Source: Pseudacidovorax sp.
GTDB lineage: Bacteria; Pseudomonadota; Gammaproteobacteria; Burkholderiales; Burkholderiaceae_C
Assembly: GCF_017991995.1 (NCBI RefSeq)
Contig: NZ_JAGOPN010000002.1
Location: 310,001 to 374,000, forward strand
Reading direction: 5' to 3'
DNA length: 64,000 nt
Shown here piece by piece: positions 46,729 through 56,828 of the stretch (the stretch's first letter is position 1; each line of letters opens with the position of its first letter). The translations under genes were made by a program, and so were the position numbers. The notes below the pieces were generated by a model. The model was not told the origin of the DNA. It saw nothing but the letters and a program-made list of their open reading frames with translations, and searched no databases.

Positions 46729-47931
46729 GTGGTGTCTACTCGCATCGCTGTCTTCGACCAGCCGCATCAGTTCGAGCCCCTGGTTCCCGCCCAAAGGCTG
46801 GACCTGCTTCGGGAGCGGACACGAGAGGTATTCGAAAAGTCGGCCGCCCTCAAGGCTGCGGCCAGCGAGCCGGTGCGGGTTGGTCTGCGCGAGATCGTGC
46901 GATCCATGAACTCGTACTACTCCAACCGGATCGAGGGGCAGAGCACACATCCCGCCCACATCGAACGGGCGCTTCGGCAGGACTTTTCAGCGACACCCGA
47001 TGTGGCGCGGCGGCAGCGGCTGGCGCTGGCGCACATCGAGGCCGAGCGGGCGCTCGAGCCGCTGGTGCACACCGAGGCACAGGCGCTGTCCAGCAGTTTC
47101 GTGCAGCAGGCCCATCGTCAGCTCTACGAGCGCCTTCCGGCGGAGGACCGGCGCACCGACGATGGCCGGGAGATCCTGCCCGGCGAACTTCGCCGGCACG
47201 ACGTGGCCGTTGGCCGCCACCAGCCGCCGACCTGGTCTTCCGTTCCGCGATTTCTCGAGCGAATGGACGAGGTGTATGGCCGCCTGAAGGGCGTCGATGC
47301 GCTGCTCTACACCGTGGCCGCAGCCCATCACCGGATGATGTGGACCCACCCCTTCGAGGATGGCAACGGCCGCGCGGTGCGCCTGCAGACGCACTGCGCC
47401 CTGTTTCTTCTGAGCGGCGGACTCTGGTCGGTCAATCGGGGGCTGGCGCGGGACCGGGACCGCTACTACCTGATGCTCGACGGTGCTGACGCCATGCGCC
47501 AGGGTGACCTGGATGGCCGCGGCAATCTCAGCGAGAAGGCGCTCTGGGACTGGTGCAATTACTTCTTGGATGTCTGCGCCGACCAGATCGGCTTCATGGC
47601 GCACATGCTGGACCTGGGTCGCCTGCGCGAACGTCTGCAAGCCTGGGTGCTGGTGCGACGAGCGGGTGGTGATTCGACGGAATACCGCGAAGAAGCGGTA
47701 TTGCCGCTCCAGATGCTCGCCGCCGCTGGAACCCTGTCGCGCGGCGAGTTCAGCCGCATGACGGGATTGGAAGAGCGCACAGCCCGCAAGGTGATTTCGC
47801 GCTTCCTCAAGGATGGGCTGTTGCAGAGCGACGGCCATCGTGGCGCGCTGCGGCTTGCCTTCCCGCTGCACGCGCTGAACATCCTCTTTCCCAGCCTCTA
47901 CCCGGAGGCTGCGGCGGCCGTCACTGAATAA
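46729..47931 (+). CDS. Fic-domain protein (probable AMPylator) with C-terminal winged helix
   Basis: 400 residues. The Fic active-site loop HPFEDGNGRAVR (207-218, His207 catalytic, Asp211 and Asn213 for Mg/ATP) is intact, so the protein should be able to transfer AMP to a hydroxyl group of a target protein. The N-terminal inhibitory helix SNRIEG (65-70) carries the autoinhibitory Glu69, making it a class II Fic protein. The last 80 residues form a winged helix (TLSRGEFSRMTGLEERTARKVISRFLKDGLL). GTG at 46729 follows GGAAATTC. No antitoxin gene lies nearby, in line with intramolecular inhibition. The codon usage looks less GC-biased than its neighbours (impression, not computed). Confidence 0.9.
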   Translation: MVSTRIAVFDQPHQFEPLVPAQRLDLLRERTREVFEKSAALKAAASEPVRVGLREIVRSMNSYYSNRIEGQSTHPAHIERALRQDFSATPDVARRQRLALAHIEAERALEPLVHTEAQALSSSFVQQAHRQLYERLPAEDRRTDDGREILPGELRRHDVAVGRHQPPTWSSVPRFLERMDEVYGRLKGVDALLYTVAAAHHRMMWTHPFEDGNGRAVRLQTHCALFLLSGGLWSVNRGLARDRDRYYLMLDGADAMRQGDLDGRGNLSEKALWDWCNYFLDVCADQIGFMAHMLDLGRLRERLQAWVLVRRAGGDSTEYREEAVLPLQMLAAAGTLSRGEFSRMTGLEERTARKVISRFLKDGLLQSDGHRGALRLAFPLHALNILFPSLYPEAAAAVTE

Positions 47932-47994
47932 GAGTGTGGCGAATGGCAGGAGCAGACAGCACGGCGCTGGCGCTGCATGCTCCTTGCCGGCACC

Positions 47995-50208
47995 TTACGC
48001 CGCCGCCGGCCACTGCGCAATCAGCTTGTCCAGCGTGACCGGATAGTCCCGCACCCGCACGCCCGTGGCGTTGTAGACGGCATTGGCCACGGCCGCCGCC
48101 GCACCGCACAGTCCCAGCTCGGCGATGCCCTTGGCGGCCAGCGGCGAGGCCATGGTGTCGGGCTCGTCCAGGAACACCACCTCCTGCTCGGGAATGTCGG
48201 CATGCACCGGCACCTCGTAGCCCGCCAGATCGTGGTTGATGAAGAGGCCCAGCTTCGTGTCCACCGCCAGTTCCTCCATCAGCGCGGCACCCACGCCCAT
48301 GGTCATGGCGCCGATCACCTGGCTGCGGGCGGTCACCGGGTTCAGGATGCGGCCCGCCGCGCAGACGGCCAGCATGCGGCGCACGCGGATCTCGGCCGTG
48401 TCCACATGCACCGCCACTTCCACGAAGTGGGCGCCGAAGGTCGAGTGCTGCCATTGCTTGGACAGCGACTCGTCGTACTCAATGCCGTCCTCGGCCGTCA
48501 GGGGCTCGCCGTCCTTCACCGCATCGGCCAGAGCCAGTCTGCGGCCACCGCTTCGGACCTCGCCGTCGATGAACTCGGCGCCCTCGGCCTCCAACCCCAG
48601 CTTGCGGGCGATGGCGTCGCGCAGCTTCACACATGCGGCATAGACGCCGCCCGTGGCATTGGCCGCGCCGAACTGGCCGCCCGAGCCGGCCGACACCGGC
48701 CAGTCCGAATCGCCCAGCTTCACCTCGACGCGCTCCAGCGGCACGCCCAGCAGGTCGGCCGCCGTCTGCGCCAGGATGGTGTAGCTGCCGGTGCCGATGT
48801 CGGTCATGTCGGTCTCGACCACGACGCTGCCATCGAGCAACAGCCGCACGCGCGCGGCCGACTTCATCAGCATGTGGTTGCGGAAGGCCGCCGCCATGCC
48901 CACGCCGATGGCCCAGCGGCCCTCACGCTTCAGGCCCGGCTTGGTCGGGCGCTGGTCCCAGCCGAAGCGCTCGGCGCCTTCGCGCAGGCAGTTCGCCAAG
49001 CGGCGCTGGGTGAAGCGGCGCTCGGGATGCTCCGGGTCCACGTCGGTGTCGTTGCGCAGGCGCAGTTCGACCGGGTCGATGCCGAGGCGCTCGGCCAGCT
49101 CATCCATGGCGACTTCCAGCGCCGCCATGCCGGGCGCCTCACCCGGGGCGCGCATGGAGTTACCTTCCGGCAGGTCCATCTCGGCCAGGTACATGGCGGT
49201 TCGGCGGTGGGCGCCGGCGTAGAGCAGCCGGGTCTGGTTGACGGCCGTCTCCGGCTGGCCCTCGGGCTGGTCGCCGGACCAGCTCTCGTGTGCGATGGCG
49301 GTGAGCCGTCCGTCCTTCTCCGCGCCCAGGCGGATGCGCTGGATGGTGGCGGGGCGGTGCGTGGTGTTGTTGGCGATCAGCGGACGATGCAGTCCGACAC
49401 GCACAGGGCGGCCCACCGCCCGCGAAGCCAGGGCGGCCAGCAGCGCATCCGCACGCAGGAACAGCTTGCCGCCGAAGCCGCCCCCAATGAAGGGCGAGCG
49501 CACGCGCACCTTCTCCTTGGGCATCTTCAGCGTGGCCGCGAGGTCGGTGCGGCACCAGTCGACCATCTGGGTCGAGGTCCACACGGTGAGGCGATCGCCC
49601 TCCCAGGACGCCAGCGTGGCATGCGGCTCCATCATGGCGTGCGATTCGTCGGGCGTGGTGTAGGTGGCGTCGAGCTGTACCGGCGCGGCAACGAAGGCGG
49701 CGTCGAAATCGCCGACCTCGGTCTTGGCATCGTCGCCCGCGATCTTGGCGTGCTCGCGTTCGGCGGCCAGGTCGAAGCGGCCGGACACGGTCTCGTAGCG
49801 CACCCGGATCAACGCGGTGGCGGCGCGGGCCTGCTCCAGCGTCTCGGCGACCACCACGGCGATGGCCTGGTGGTAATGGTCGATGGCAGGGCCGCCGAGC
49901 AGTCGGGCCGTGTTGCGCTTGGATTTGTCGAGCGGGCCCGCGTCCTTGGCCGTGACGACGGCCAGCACGCCCGGCGCGGCGCGAGCGGCTTCCACGTCCA
50001 TGCTGGCGATGCGCCCTTTGCCGATGCCGGCACCGAGCACCCAGCCGTACGCGGCCTCGCGCACATGGGCGTCGAATTCGGGATGCCATTCGCCCGCATA
50101 GGGCGCGGTGCCGGTGCTCTTGCGCGGGCCGTCGACGCGGTGCGTGGCCTGGCCGACGTGCCGCAAATCCTCGCCGGGCACGGCGGTGGTGGAAGGATCG
50201 AATTTCAC
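47995..50208 (-). CDS. paoC: Molybdenum-cofactor subunit of PaoABC-type aldehyde oxidoreductase
   Basis: 737-residue large subunit of the xanthine oxidase family, oxidising aromatic and aliphatic aldehydes to acids. It opens with [23 protein letters not shown], shows [18 protein letters not shown] (about 235-252) and [21 protein letters not shown] for the molybdopterin cytosine dinucleotide site, and ends with [24 protein letters not shown], where the catalytic Glu lies. The length matches E. coli PaoC (about 730). The start is GTG at 50208, overlapping the paoB-type stop by 4 nt (GTGA). Convergent with fic. No paoD-like (XdhC) insertion chaperone follows. Confidence 0.9.
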   Translation of the reverse strand: MKFDPSTTAVPGEDLRHVGQATHRVDGPRKSTGTAPYAGEWHPEFDAHVREAAYGWVLGAGIGKGRIASMDVEAARAAPGVLAVVTAKDAGPLDKSKRNTARLLGGPAIDHYHQAIAVVVAETLEQARAATALIRVRYETVSGRFDLAAEREHAKIAGDDAKTEVGDFDAAFVAAPVQLDATYTTPDESHAMMEPHATLASWEGDRLTVWTSTQMVDWCRTDLAATLKMPKEKVRVRSPFIGGGFGGKLFLRADALLAALASRAVGRPVRVGLHRPLIANNTTHRPATIQRIRLGAEKDGRLTAIAHESWSGDQPEGQPETAVNQTRLLYAGAHRRTAMYLAEMDLPEGNSMRAPGEAPGMAALEVAMDELAERLGIDPVELRLRNDTDVDPEHPERRFTQRRLANCLREGAERFGWDQRPTKPGLKREGRWAIGVGMAAAFRNHMLMKSAARVRLLLDGSVVVETDMTDIGTGSYTILAQTAADLLGVPLERVEVKLGDSDWPVSAGSGGQFGAANATGGVYAACVKLRDAIARKLGLEAEGAEFIDGEVRSGGRRLALADAVKDGEPLTAEDGIEYDESLSKQWQHSTFGAHFVEVAVHVDTAEIRVRRMLAVCAAGRILNPVTARSQVIGAMTMGVGAALMEELAVDTKLGLFINHDLAGYEVPVHADIPEQEVVFLDEPDTMASPLAAKGIAELGLCGAAAAVANAVYNATGVRVRDYPVTLDKLIAQWPAAA

Positions 50209-51164
50209 GGCTGCATCTCCTTCGCGTCGGCCAGCGCGGCCGCCAGGGTGCGCTGCGCGAGCGGCAGCTTGAAGGCGTTGTCGGGGCGCGGATGGGCGTC
50301 GGCGAACAGACGCTCGGTAACGGCGTGTGGACCGTTCGGCAGTTCGGCCTCGGCGGCTTCCATGCGCCACGGCTTGGGAGCCACACCGCCGAAGGCGACG
50401 CGGCCCTTGCCGTCGGGCTGCACGATGGCCGCCACCGACACCAGCGCAAAGGCGTAGGAGGCGCGGTCGCGCACCTTGCGATAGACATGCGTGCCACCGA
50501 CGGGCGCGGGCAGCGTGACGGCGGTGATGAGCTCCGCCGGCGCGAGCACCGTGTCGCGCTCGGGCGTGTTGCCCGGCAGCCGATGGAAGTCGGCAATGGG
50601 AATGGTGCGGCGCTGGCCGCCGGCCTGCACTGTCTCGACCTGGGCATCGAGCACGCGCAGGGCGACCGACATGTCGCCGGGATGGGTGGCGATGCACTGC
50701 GCGCTGCCGCCCACCACCGCCAGCTGTCGGCTGTAGCCCTGCAGCGCGCCGCAGCCGCTGCCCGGTTCGCGCTTGTTGCAGGGCAGGGCGGTGTCGTAGA
50801 AGTAGGGGCAGCGCGTGCGCTGCAGCAGGTTGCCGGCGGTCGTGGCCTTGTTGCGCAGCTGGCCCGAGGCACCGGCGAGCAGCGCGCGCGAAAGCACGCC
50901 ATAGTCGCGCCGCACGCGGGCATTGGCGGCCAGGTCGGTGTTGCGCACCAGCGCGCCGATGCGCAGGCCGCCGCCCTCGATGGGCTCGATGCGATCCAGC
51001 CCCAGGCCGTTGATGTCGATGAGGTGCGTCGGCGTCTCCACCTGCAGCTTCATCAGGTCCAGCAGGTTGGTGCCGCCGGCGATGAAGCGGGCGTCCGGCG
51101 TGCGGGCGAGGGCCGCGACCGCCGCTTCGGGCGTGGCCGCGCGTTCGTAGCTGAAGGCTTTCAT
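50205..51164 (-). CDS. paoB: FAD subunit of PaoABC-type aldehyde oxidoreductase
   Basis: 319-residue FAD-binding subunit. [13 protein letters not shown] (27-39) is the FAD pyrophosphate loop and [21 protein letters not shown] the second FAD segment. Four cysteines at 119, 129, 138 and 157 lie in an insertion ([19 protein letters not shown]) that in E. coli PaoB carries an extra [4Fe-4S] cluster; this marks the protein as PaoB-type rather than a generic XDH medium subunit. It overlaps both neighbours by 4 nt, so the three subunits are translated together. Confidence 0.9.
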   Translation of the reverse strand: MKAFSYERAATPEAAVAALARTPDARFIAGGTNLLDLMKLQVETPTHLIDINGLGLDRIEPIEGGGLRIGALVRNTDLAANARVRRDYGVLSRALLAGASGQLRNKATTAGNLLQRTRCPYFYDTALPCNKREPGSGCGALQGYSRQLAVVGGSAQCIATHPGDMSVALRVLDAQVETVQAGGQRRTIPIADFHRLPGNTPERDTVLAPAELITAVTLPAPVGGTHVYRKVRDRASYAFALVSVAAIVQPDGKGRVAFGGVAPKPWRMEAAEAELPNGPHAVTERLFADAHPRPDNAFKLPLAQRTLAAALADAKEMQP

Positions 51165-51754
51165 CGGGTGGCCTCCGCGGCTTCGGCGATGGCCTGCTGG
51201 ATGTTGCTGTAGGCGCCGCAGCGGCAGATGTTGCCGCTCATGCGCTCGCGCATCTCGTCAGGCGACAGCAGGGGTTGGGCCTGCAGGTCGCTGCTCACAT
51301 GGCTGGGCACGCCGTCGCGCAGTTCGCGCAGGGCGCCGACGGCCGAGCAGATCTGCCCCGGCGTGCAGTAGCCGCACTGGAAGCCGTCGTGGCGGACAAA
51401 GGCCTCCTGCATGGGATGCATGGCCTCGGGCGTGCCCAGGCCCTCGATGGTGGTGACCTCGCTGCCTTCGTGCATCACGGCCAGGCTCAGGCAGGTGTTG
51501 ATGCGGCGACCATCCACGAGTGCGGTGCACGCGCCGCACTGGCCATGGTCGCAGCCTTTCTTGGTGCCGCACAGCTGCAGGTGCTCGCGCAGGGCGTCGA
51601 GCAGGGTAGTGCGGTTGTCGACGGTGAGGCTGCGCGCCTCGCCGTTGACCGTCAGGTGCACCGTGCCGTGCAGGGCGCCGGTGGCGGTGCTGCCGCCGGC
51701 GGGCGATTCCGGCGCGCGGTCGCGCAGCGGCGGGGATTTCGGGCTGGGGGCCAT
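51161..51754 (-). CDS. paoA: [2Fe-2S] subunit of PaoABC-type aldehyde oxidoreductase, no Tat signal
   Basis: 197-residue iron-sulfur subunit with both clusters: the plant-type ferredoxin set [17 protein letters not shown] and the C-terminal set [11 protein letters not shown] ... [14 protein letters not shown]. It aligns by eye along most of its length with E. coli PaoA. ATG at 51754 has ACGGAGC 7 nt upstream. In E. coli the N-terminus is a twin-arginine signal that exports the complex; here the first 30 residues ([20 protein letters not shown]) contain no RR motif or hydrophobic segment, nor does the frame upstream. So the complex is predicted to stay in the cytoplasm. First gene of the operon. 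Confidence 0.9.
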   Translation of the reverse strand: MAPSPKSPPLRDRAPESPAGGSTATGALHGTVHLTVNGEARSLTVDNRTTLLDALREHLQLCGTKKGCDHGQCGACTALVDGRRINTCLSLAVMHEGSEVTTIEGLGTPEAMHPMQEAFVRHDGFQCGYCTPGQICSAVGALRELRDGVPSHVSSDLQAQPLLSPDEMRERMSGNICRCGAYSNIQQAIAEAAEATR

Positions 51755-51948
51755 GGGCTGCTCCGTGGGGTTCGTGGGGAATGGGCCGCCTGGATGAAAA
51801 GGGCGTGGCAGGGCATGCAGCGGCAGTCCCCACTGTGAAGGCCGTCCCAGGGGCCACATGCTCGGTGCAAGGACCAGCCGGGCGACAGCGCAGCGCCTGC
51901 CTGCCTGTGGGACGCGCCGGACACGGCATCCTCACGCATGCGAACGAG

Positions 51949-51978
51949 AAAAAGCCCCGGGGCCGAAGCCGCGGGGCT
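51949..51978 (-). terminator. Intrinsic terminator of the hmgA-bug-fahA operon
   Basis: Read on the minus strand, AGCCCCGCGGCTTCGGCC then CCGGGGCT forms a GC-rich stem with a TTCG loop, followed by a T5 run (51953-51949). It lies 53 nt after the fahA stop, in a 276-nt gap before paoA that contains no gene. Confidence 0.8.
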
Positions 51979-52030
51979 GGAGACGCGCAAGGCCAGCGGC
52001 GCGCGCCGCCGGCCGGCCAATGCCGGTGCG

Positions 52031-53302
52031 TCAGGCCATGACCGTGCCGCTCGCCTCGCCCAGGCCGATGCGTACCGCGCCGTCGCGCTCGCACCAGCCG
52101 CGCAGCACCAGCGTGTCGCCGTCCTGCAGGAAGGTGCGCTGCTCGCCGTTGGGGAGCTGGATCGGCTTCTTGCCGCCGAGCGTCAGCTCCATCAGCGAGC
52201 CGGCCGCGTCGGGCGTGGGGCCGGAGAGCGTGCCCGAACCCAGCAGGTCGCCGGGCTGCAGGTTGCAGCCATTGACGGTGTGGTGTGCCACCAGTTGCGC
52301 GGCGGTCCAGTACGCGGCCTCTTTGGCGCGGCCCAGGGTCAGGCGCGCGGGCGGCTGGCCGTCGGCGCGCATCTTCGGCGTTTGGATCAGCACCTCCAGC
52401 ACGATGTCCAGCTGGCCGTGCGCGCGGTTGGCCGCGCCATCCAGGTAGGGCAGCGGCTGCGGGTCGCCTTCGGGCCGGGTGAAGGGCGCACGGAAGGGCG
52501 CCAGCGCCTCCATGGTCACGATCCAGGGCGACACGGTGGAGGCGAAGTTCTTGGCCAGGAACGGGCCCAGCGGCTGGTATTCCCAGGCCTGCAGGTCCCG
52601 CGCCGACCAGTCGTTGAACAGGCCGACGCCGAAGAGGTGTGCCTCGGCGTCGTCGATGCCGACGGGCTGGCCGAGCGCGTTGCCCGGGCCGACGTAGAAG
52701 CCCAGTTCCAGTTCGTAGTCCAGGCGCTTGCAGGGGCCGAAGCTCGGTTCGCTGGCATCCGGTGCCTTGGTCTGGCCGCTCGGCCGCTTGAAGGTCGTGC
52801 CGCTGGGCACGATGGAGCTGGCCCGGCCGTGGTAGCCGATGGGCACCCACTTGTAGTTGGGCATCAGCGGCTGGTCAGGCCGGAACAGGCTGCCGATGGT
52901 GGTGGCATGGTGGATGCCGGTGTAGAAGTCGGTGTAGTCGCCCACCTTGCAGGGCACCGCGAGCTCGCAGGCCGACTGCGGCACGAGCGCCGCGGCCCAG
53001 GCGGCCTGCTGCGTGCTGCCCTGGGCCAGGCCGTCGGACAGGCGCTGGCGCAGCGCCACGCGCTCGGCGGGCGCGGCGGCCATCAGCGCGTTCATGTCGT
53101 CATGGTCCACCAGGCCGGCGGCGCGCAGGTCCAGCACCTGGTCGCCGATGGCGACGCCGATGCGCAGCGCCGCGTCGCTGCCGCCGGTACGGCGGAAGCG
53201 GCCGAAGGGCAGGTTCTGGATCGGGAAGTCGCAGCCCGCCACGTTGGCGGATTCCACCCAGCTGCGCAGGTGGGGGTTGTGGGTCTTGTCGAGAAGGGTC
53301 AT
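52031..53302 (-). CDS. fahA: Fumarylacetoacetase
   Basis: 423-residue full-length fumarylacetoacetase that splits fumarylacetoacetate into fumarate and acetoacetate, the last step of tyrosine/homogentisate breakdown. The N-terminal SH3-like part contains FPIQNLPFGRFRR and RIGVAIGDQVLDL. The catalytic domain has KVGDYTDFYTGIHHAT (Asp metal ligand and His base, about 120-135), YELELGFYVG, GLFNDWSARDLQAWEYQPLGPF and SGTLSGPTPDAAGSLMEL. Length and motifs differ from the short FAH-like hydrolase at 37986-38687. It is third in the operon after hmgA and a Bug gene (20-nt gap), followed by a clear terminator. Maleylacetoacetate isomerase is missing from the cluster. Confidence 0.94.
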   Translation of the reverse strand: MTLLDKTHNPHLRSWVESANVAGCDFPIQNLPFGRFRRTGGSDAALRIGVAIGDQVLDLRAAGLVDHDDMNALMAAAPAERVALRQRLSDGLAQGSTQQAAWAAALVPQSACELAVPCKVGDYTDFYTGIHHATTIGSLFRPDQPLMPNYKWVPIGYHGRASSIVPSGTTFKRPSGQTKAPDASEPSFGPCKRLDYELELGFYVGPGNALGQPVGIDDAEAHLFGVGLFNDWSARDLQAWEYQPLGPFLAKNFASTVSPWIVTMEALAPFRAPFTRPEGDPQPLPYLDGAANRAHGQLDIVLEVLIQTPKMRADGQPPARLTLGRAKEAAYWTAAQLVAHHTVNGCNLQPGDLLGSGTLSGPTPDAAGSLMELTLGGKKPIQLPNGEQRTFLQDGDTLVLRGWCERDGAVRIGLGEASGTVMA

Positions 53303-53322
53303 GGAAGAGCAGTGCAGTGGGT

Positions 53323-54384
53323 TCAGTCGGCGGTCATGCCCGCCTTGCGGGCCACCTCGCCGAGGCGTTGGTATTCGGACTGCGTGAGCGCGGCCAGTTC
53401 CTCGGCCGTGCTGGCGCGCGGCGTGAAGCCGGCCTGCAGCAGCTTGTCGCGCACCGCGGGTTCGGCCAGGGCTTCGGCGAAGGCCTGGTTGAGCGTCTTG
53501 ACGATGGCCGGCGGCAGGTGGGCCGGGCCATAGACGCCGAACCAGGGCTCCAGTGCATAGCCCTTCAGGCCGGTCTCGGCGATGGTCGGCACGTCGGGCA
53601 GCGCGGGCGAGCGCGTGGGCCCGGCCACCGCCAGCGCGCGCAGCTTGCCGGCCTGGATGTGCGGCAGCGAAGCAGGCAGGTTGTCGAACATCACGCCCAC
53701 CGTGCCGCCCAGCAGGTCGGTGATGGCCGGGCCGCTGCCCTTGTAGGCCACGTGCGTGAGCTGCGTGCCCGTCATCTGCGCGAACAGCACGCCGGCCAGG
53801 TTCATCGACGTGCCGGCGCCGGCCGTGGCGTAGGGCAGGCCGGGCGTCTTCTTCGCGGCGGCGATCAGCTCGGGCACCGACTTGATGGGCGAGCTGGCCG
53901 GCACTTCGAGCACGATGGTCGAGGTGCCCAGCAGGCCGATGGCGGTGAAGTCCTTGCGCGGATCGAAGGGCACCGACTTGTAGATGTGCGGATTCAGCGC
54001 GTTGGTCGAGATGGCGCCGAAGCCGATGGTGTAGCCGTCGGCTGGGGCCTTGGCCACCACGTCCATGCCGATGTTGCCGCCCGCGCCGCCGCGGTTGTCG
54101 ATGACCACCGGCTGGCCCAGCTTCTCGGCCACGCGCTGGCCGACGGTGCGCGCCACCAGGTCGGTGGTGCCGCCGGCGGTGTAGGGCACGATGAAGCGGA
54201 TCGGCTTGGATGGGAAGTCGGCCGCCTGAGCCTGACCGCCAAGCACCACGCCGATGCCCAGTACGCATGCGGCTCCAATGCGGGAGACGCCGCGGAACCG
54301 GCTTCGCCGGGCCGCTGGCGGCGCCCCCTTGAGGGGGGATTCGGCTACACGAAGTGAGCAAGAAACGGGGGGGAACTCGTTCAT
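53323..54384 (-). CDS. Bug-family binding protein with an N-terminus encoded by a dispersed repeat
   Basis: 353 residues. The conserved Bug part begins [50 protein letters not shown] at about residue 55. The signal peptide h-region is [15 protein letters not shown], cut after QAQA. Before it lie about 36 extra residues (from [20 protein letters not shown]), which are the translation of the repeat 54290-54365. No ATG, GTG or TTG in frame lies closer to the signal peptide, so ATG at 54384, overlapping the hmgA stop (ATGA), is the only credible start. A long n-region can still work in export. Its place between hmgA and fahA suggests uptake of homogentisate or a phenylacetate-type acid. Confidence 0.85.
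   Translation of the reverse strand: MNEFPPVSCSLRVAESPLKGAPPAARRSRFRGVSRIGAACVLGIGVVLGGQAQAADFPSKPIRFIVPYTAGGTTDLVARTVGQRVAEKLGQPVVIDNRGGAGGNIGMDVVAKAPADGYTIGFGAISTNALNPHIYKSVPFDPRKDFTAIGLLGTSTIVLEVPASSPIKSVPELIAAAKKTPGLPYATAGAGTSMNLAGVLFAQMTGTQLTHVAYKGSGPAITDLLGGTVGVMFDNLPASLPHIQAGKLRALAVAGPTRSPALPDVPTIAETGLKGYALEPWFGVYGPAHLPPAIVKTLNQAFAEALAEPAVRDKLLQAGFTPRASTAEELAALTQSEYQRLGEVARKAGMTAD
54290..54365. repeat. Dispersed palindromic repeat inside the 5' end of a coding region
   Basis: Element with core GGGGGCGCCGCCAGCGG and CCCGGCGAAGCCGG (read on the minus strand, after CCCCCCTCAAGGGGGG, a stem). It is a relative of the copy at 16571-16663. Here it is read in frame as residues about 8-35 of the Bug protein. 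The element spans TTGCTCACTTCGTGTAGCCG to GGTTCCGCGG on the minus strand. Confidence 0.7.
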
Positions 54385-55706
54385 TTTTGGAATTGGTCCT
54401 TCAGGCCCGCCCAGCAATCGGCGTAATCATGGTCCAGCGGGGCGGTCTCCATCGCGAAGGCGGTGGGCACGAAACGGTAGCGGCTCTCGAACATGAAGGC
54501 CAGCGTGTTGTCCAGCTTCTGCGGCTGCAGGTTGGCGCTGGAGGCCTTCTCGAAGGCCTCTTCGTCCGGGCCGTGCGGCACCATGGCGTTGTGCAGGCTG
54601 GCGCCACCGGGCTTGAAGCCGCCCGGCTTGGCGTCGTACTCGCCGTACACCAGGCCCATGAACTCGCTCATCAGGTTGCGGTGGTACCAGGGCGGGCGGA
54701 AGGTGTCTTCCATCACCAGCCAGCGCGGCGGGAAGATCACGAAGTCGCAGTTGGCCGTGCCCGGCGTGTCGCTGGGCGAGGTGAGCACCGTGAAGATGGA
54801 CGGATCGGGATGGTCGAAGCTGATCGAGCCGATGGTCATGAAGTTGACCGTGTCGTACTTCACCGGCGCCAGGTTGCCGTGCCAGGCCACCACGTTGAAG
54901 GGCGTGTTGCTGGCCGGCGCGCGCCAGAAGCGGCCGCCGAATTTCTTGATCAGTTCATAAGGGCCGGCGACGTCTTCGTACGCGGCCACGGGCGCCTGGA
55001 AGTCGCGCGGATTGGCCAGGCCGTTGGAGCCGATGGGCCCCAGCTCCGGCAGGCGGAACTGCGCGCCGTAGTTCTCGCACACGTAGCCGCGCGACGGGCC
55101 GGCGCCGGCCTCGGTGTCGGGCAGCGCCACCTTGAAGGCCAGGCCGCGCGGCAGCAGGGCGATCTCCCCCGGCTTCACGTCGAGCACGCCGAGCTCGGTG
55201 GTGATGCGCAGGCGCCCCTGCTGCGGCACCACCAGCAGCTCGCCGTCGGCATTGACGAAGGCGCGGCGGTCCATCGACTTCGTGGCCAGGTACACGTGGG
55301 CGGCCACGCCGGTCTGCGCATCGGCATCGCCATTGGCGGCCAGGGTGCGCATGCCTTCCACGAAGTCGGCCTCCACGCCGGCCTCGAAGGGGATCGGGTG
55401 CCAGCGCAGCGGCTCGGGCGCCAGGGCGGCGGCGCGGTCGCCGCCGGTGGTCCACAGCGGCTGGGCCCAGGCCTGGTAGCGGCCGGCCACCACGCTGGGC
55501 TGCCGGCGGTACATCCAGCTGCGGCGGTTCTGGTGGCGGGGGGCGGTGAAGGCGGTGCCGGACATCAGCTCGGGGTAGAGCTGCAGCGGCGCGCGCTGCG
55601 GGCTGTTGCGGCCCTGGGGCAGTGCACCGGGCACGGCCTCGGTGGCGTATTCGTTGCCGAAGCCGCTCTGGTAGCGCAGGGAGGAAGAGGGGTCGGAGGC
55701 GGTCAT
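54381..55706 (-). CDS. hmgA: Homogentisate 1,2-dioxygenase
   Basis: 441-residue Fe(II) ring-cleavage dioxygenase, homogentisate to maleylacetoacetate. Diagnostic segments are [19 protein letters not shown] at the N-terminus, [40 protein letters not shown] (active-site His), [26 protein letters not shown] with the iron ligands His/Glu/His, and [20 protein letters not shown]. The length equals that of bacterial homologues (about 430-440). ATG at 55706 has GCGAGG 8 nt upstream. It is the first gene of an operon with a Bug protein and fahA and is divergent from an IclR regulator. Confidence 0.95.
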   Translation of the reverse strand: MTASDPSSSLRYQSGFGNEYATEAVPGALPQGRNSPQRAPLQLYPELMSGTAFTAPRHQNRRSWMYRRQPSVVAGRYQAWAQPLWTTGGDRAAALAPEPLRWHPIPFEAGVEADFVEGMRTLAANGDADAQTGVAAHVYLATKSMDRRAFVNADGELLVVPQQGRLRITTELGVLDVKPGEIALLPRGLAFKVALPDTEAGAGPSRGYVCENYGAQFRLPELGPIGSNGLANPRDFQAPVAAYEDVAGPYELIKKFGGRFWRAPASNTPFNVVAWHGNLAPVKYDTVNFMTIGSISFDHPDPSIFTVLTSPSDTPGTANCDFVIFPPRWLVMEDTFRPPWYHRNLMSEFMGLVYGEYDAKPGGFKPGGASLHNAMVPHGPDEEAFEKASSANLQPQKLDNTLAFMFESRYRFVPTAFAMETAPLDHDYADCWAGLKDQFQK

Positions 55707-55794
55707 GGGAATCCTCGCAGGTTGGACGGGCCGGCGCCGCAGCACAGCGTGCGCGCCGGTCCGGGGTTGGCTCCAATTAGTTTTAATGAAACGA

Positions 55795-55811
55795 GTTCGA
55801 CTATGCCGAAC
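55795..55811. promoter_or_regulatory. Candidate IclR operator between hmgA and its regulator
   Basis: GTTCGACTATGCCGAAC is an inverted repeat with arms GTTCG/CGAAC and near-symmetric centre. It lies in the AT-richer 135-nt divergent promoter region (TTAGTTTTAATGAAACG alongside). IclR proteins commonly bind such palindromes; the link is by position. Confidence 0.55.
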
Positions 55812-55841
55812 TGGCGGCGAGTGTAGGCCGCGCATCTGGTA

Positions 55842-56693
55842 ATGTCTAACGATTTACAAATCAACGAATCCAGGCGGGTGATGGCGGAAGACGGCGAACG
55901 CGGCGCACAGCGTGGCATCCAGAGCATCGAGGTGGGCGGCACCCTGCTGCAGGCCCTGGTGCACACCGGCCGGCCCATGCCGCTGAAGGCGTTGGCACAG
56001 GAGGCCGGCATGACGCCGGCCAAGGCGCATCCCTACGTGGTGAGCTTCGGCCGGCTGGGCCTGATCGAGCAGGACGGCGCCACGGGCCATTACCAGCTCG
56101 GCCCGCTGGCGCTGCAGCTGGGGCTGATCGCCATGGCGCAGACCAACCCCGTGCAACTGGCCACGCCGGTGATCGAGGCGCTGGCCCGGCGCACCGGCCA
56201 CACGCTGGCGCTGGCGGTGTGGGGCGAGCGCGGCGCCACCATCGTGCGCACGGCCGAGTCGCCGGCGGCGGTGCATGTGGCGATGCGCCATGGCACCGTG
56301 TTCTCGCTCGCCGGCACGGCCTCGGGCCGGCTCTTCGGCGCCTACCTGGACGAAGCGGTCGTGCGCGCCGCGCTGGAGGCCGAGCGGGCCCGCGCACAGC
56401 CGGGCGAGGCCGGCATGCCCGCGCCCGCGCCGCTGCCCGACTGGAACGCCTTCGAGGGCCAACTGCGCGAGGTGCGCGCGCGCGGCCTGTCGCGCTCCGA
56501 GGGCGAGGTGCTGCCCGGCATCAGCGCCATGGCCGCGCCGGTCTTCGACGCGGGCGGGCGCATCGTCATCGCACTCACGGCCATCGGCGCCTCCGCCGTC
56601 TTCGACACGCGCTGGGACGGCCGCCTGGCGGCGGTGCTGCGCGAGGCGGCGGCCGACATCTCGGCCCGCCTGGGCGCCCGCCGGCCCGGCTGA
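55842..56693 (+). CDS. IclR-family regulator, probable controller of the homogentisate operon
   Basis: 283 residues: winged helix (about 27-90: [52 protein letters not shown]) and IclR effector domain (about 105-280; [52 protein letters not shown]). The divergent position opposite hmgA and the palindrome 55795-55811 point to control of that operon, as HmgR does in Pseudomonas. ATG at 55842 and ATG at 55881 are both possible starts; the conserved domain begins after either. Confidence 0.9.
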   Translation: MSNDLQINESRRVMAEDGERGAQRGIQSIEVGGTLLQALVHTGRPMPLKALAQEAGMTPAKAHPYVVSFGRLGLIEQDGATGHYQLGPLALQLGLIAMAQTNPVQLATPVIEALARRTGHTLALAVWGERGATIVRTAESPAAVHVAMRHGTVFSLAGTASGRLFGAYLDEAVVRAALEAERARAQPGEAGMPAPAPLPDWNAFEGQLREVRARGLSRSEGEVLPGISAMAAPVFDAGGRIVIALTAIGASAVFDTRWDGRLAAVLREAAADISARLGARRPG

Positions 56694-56828
56694 CGTCCAG
56701 CTGCGGCATCGCTGCAACGTCGCCCCCCATAAGGCGGGTGCCCGCCGCGCAGAGAGGTGCTGGCCGCGGCGATACTCGCGCTTTTCTCCAGACGACGGTC
56801 CTGCGGCCGTCCCCCCTTGCCCGCGCCC

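Noticed and set aside
47977-50457. Long plus-strand frame opposite paoC
   Set aside because: Antisense shadow; the minus strand gives all molybdenum-hydroxylase motifs.
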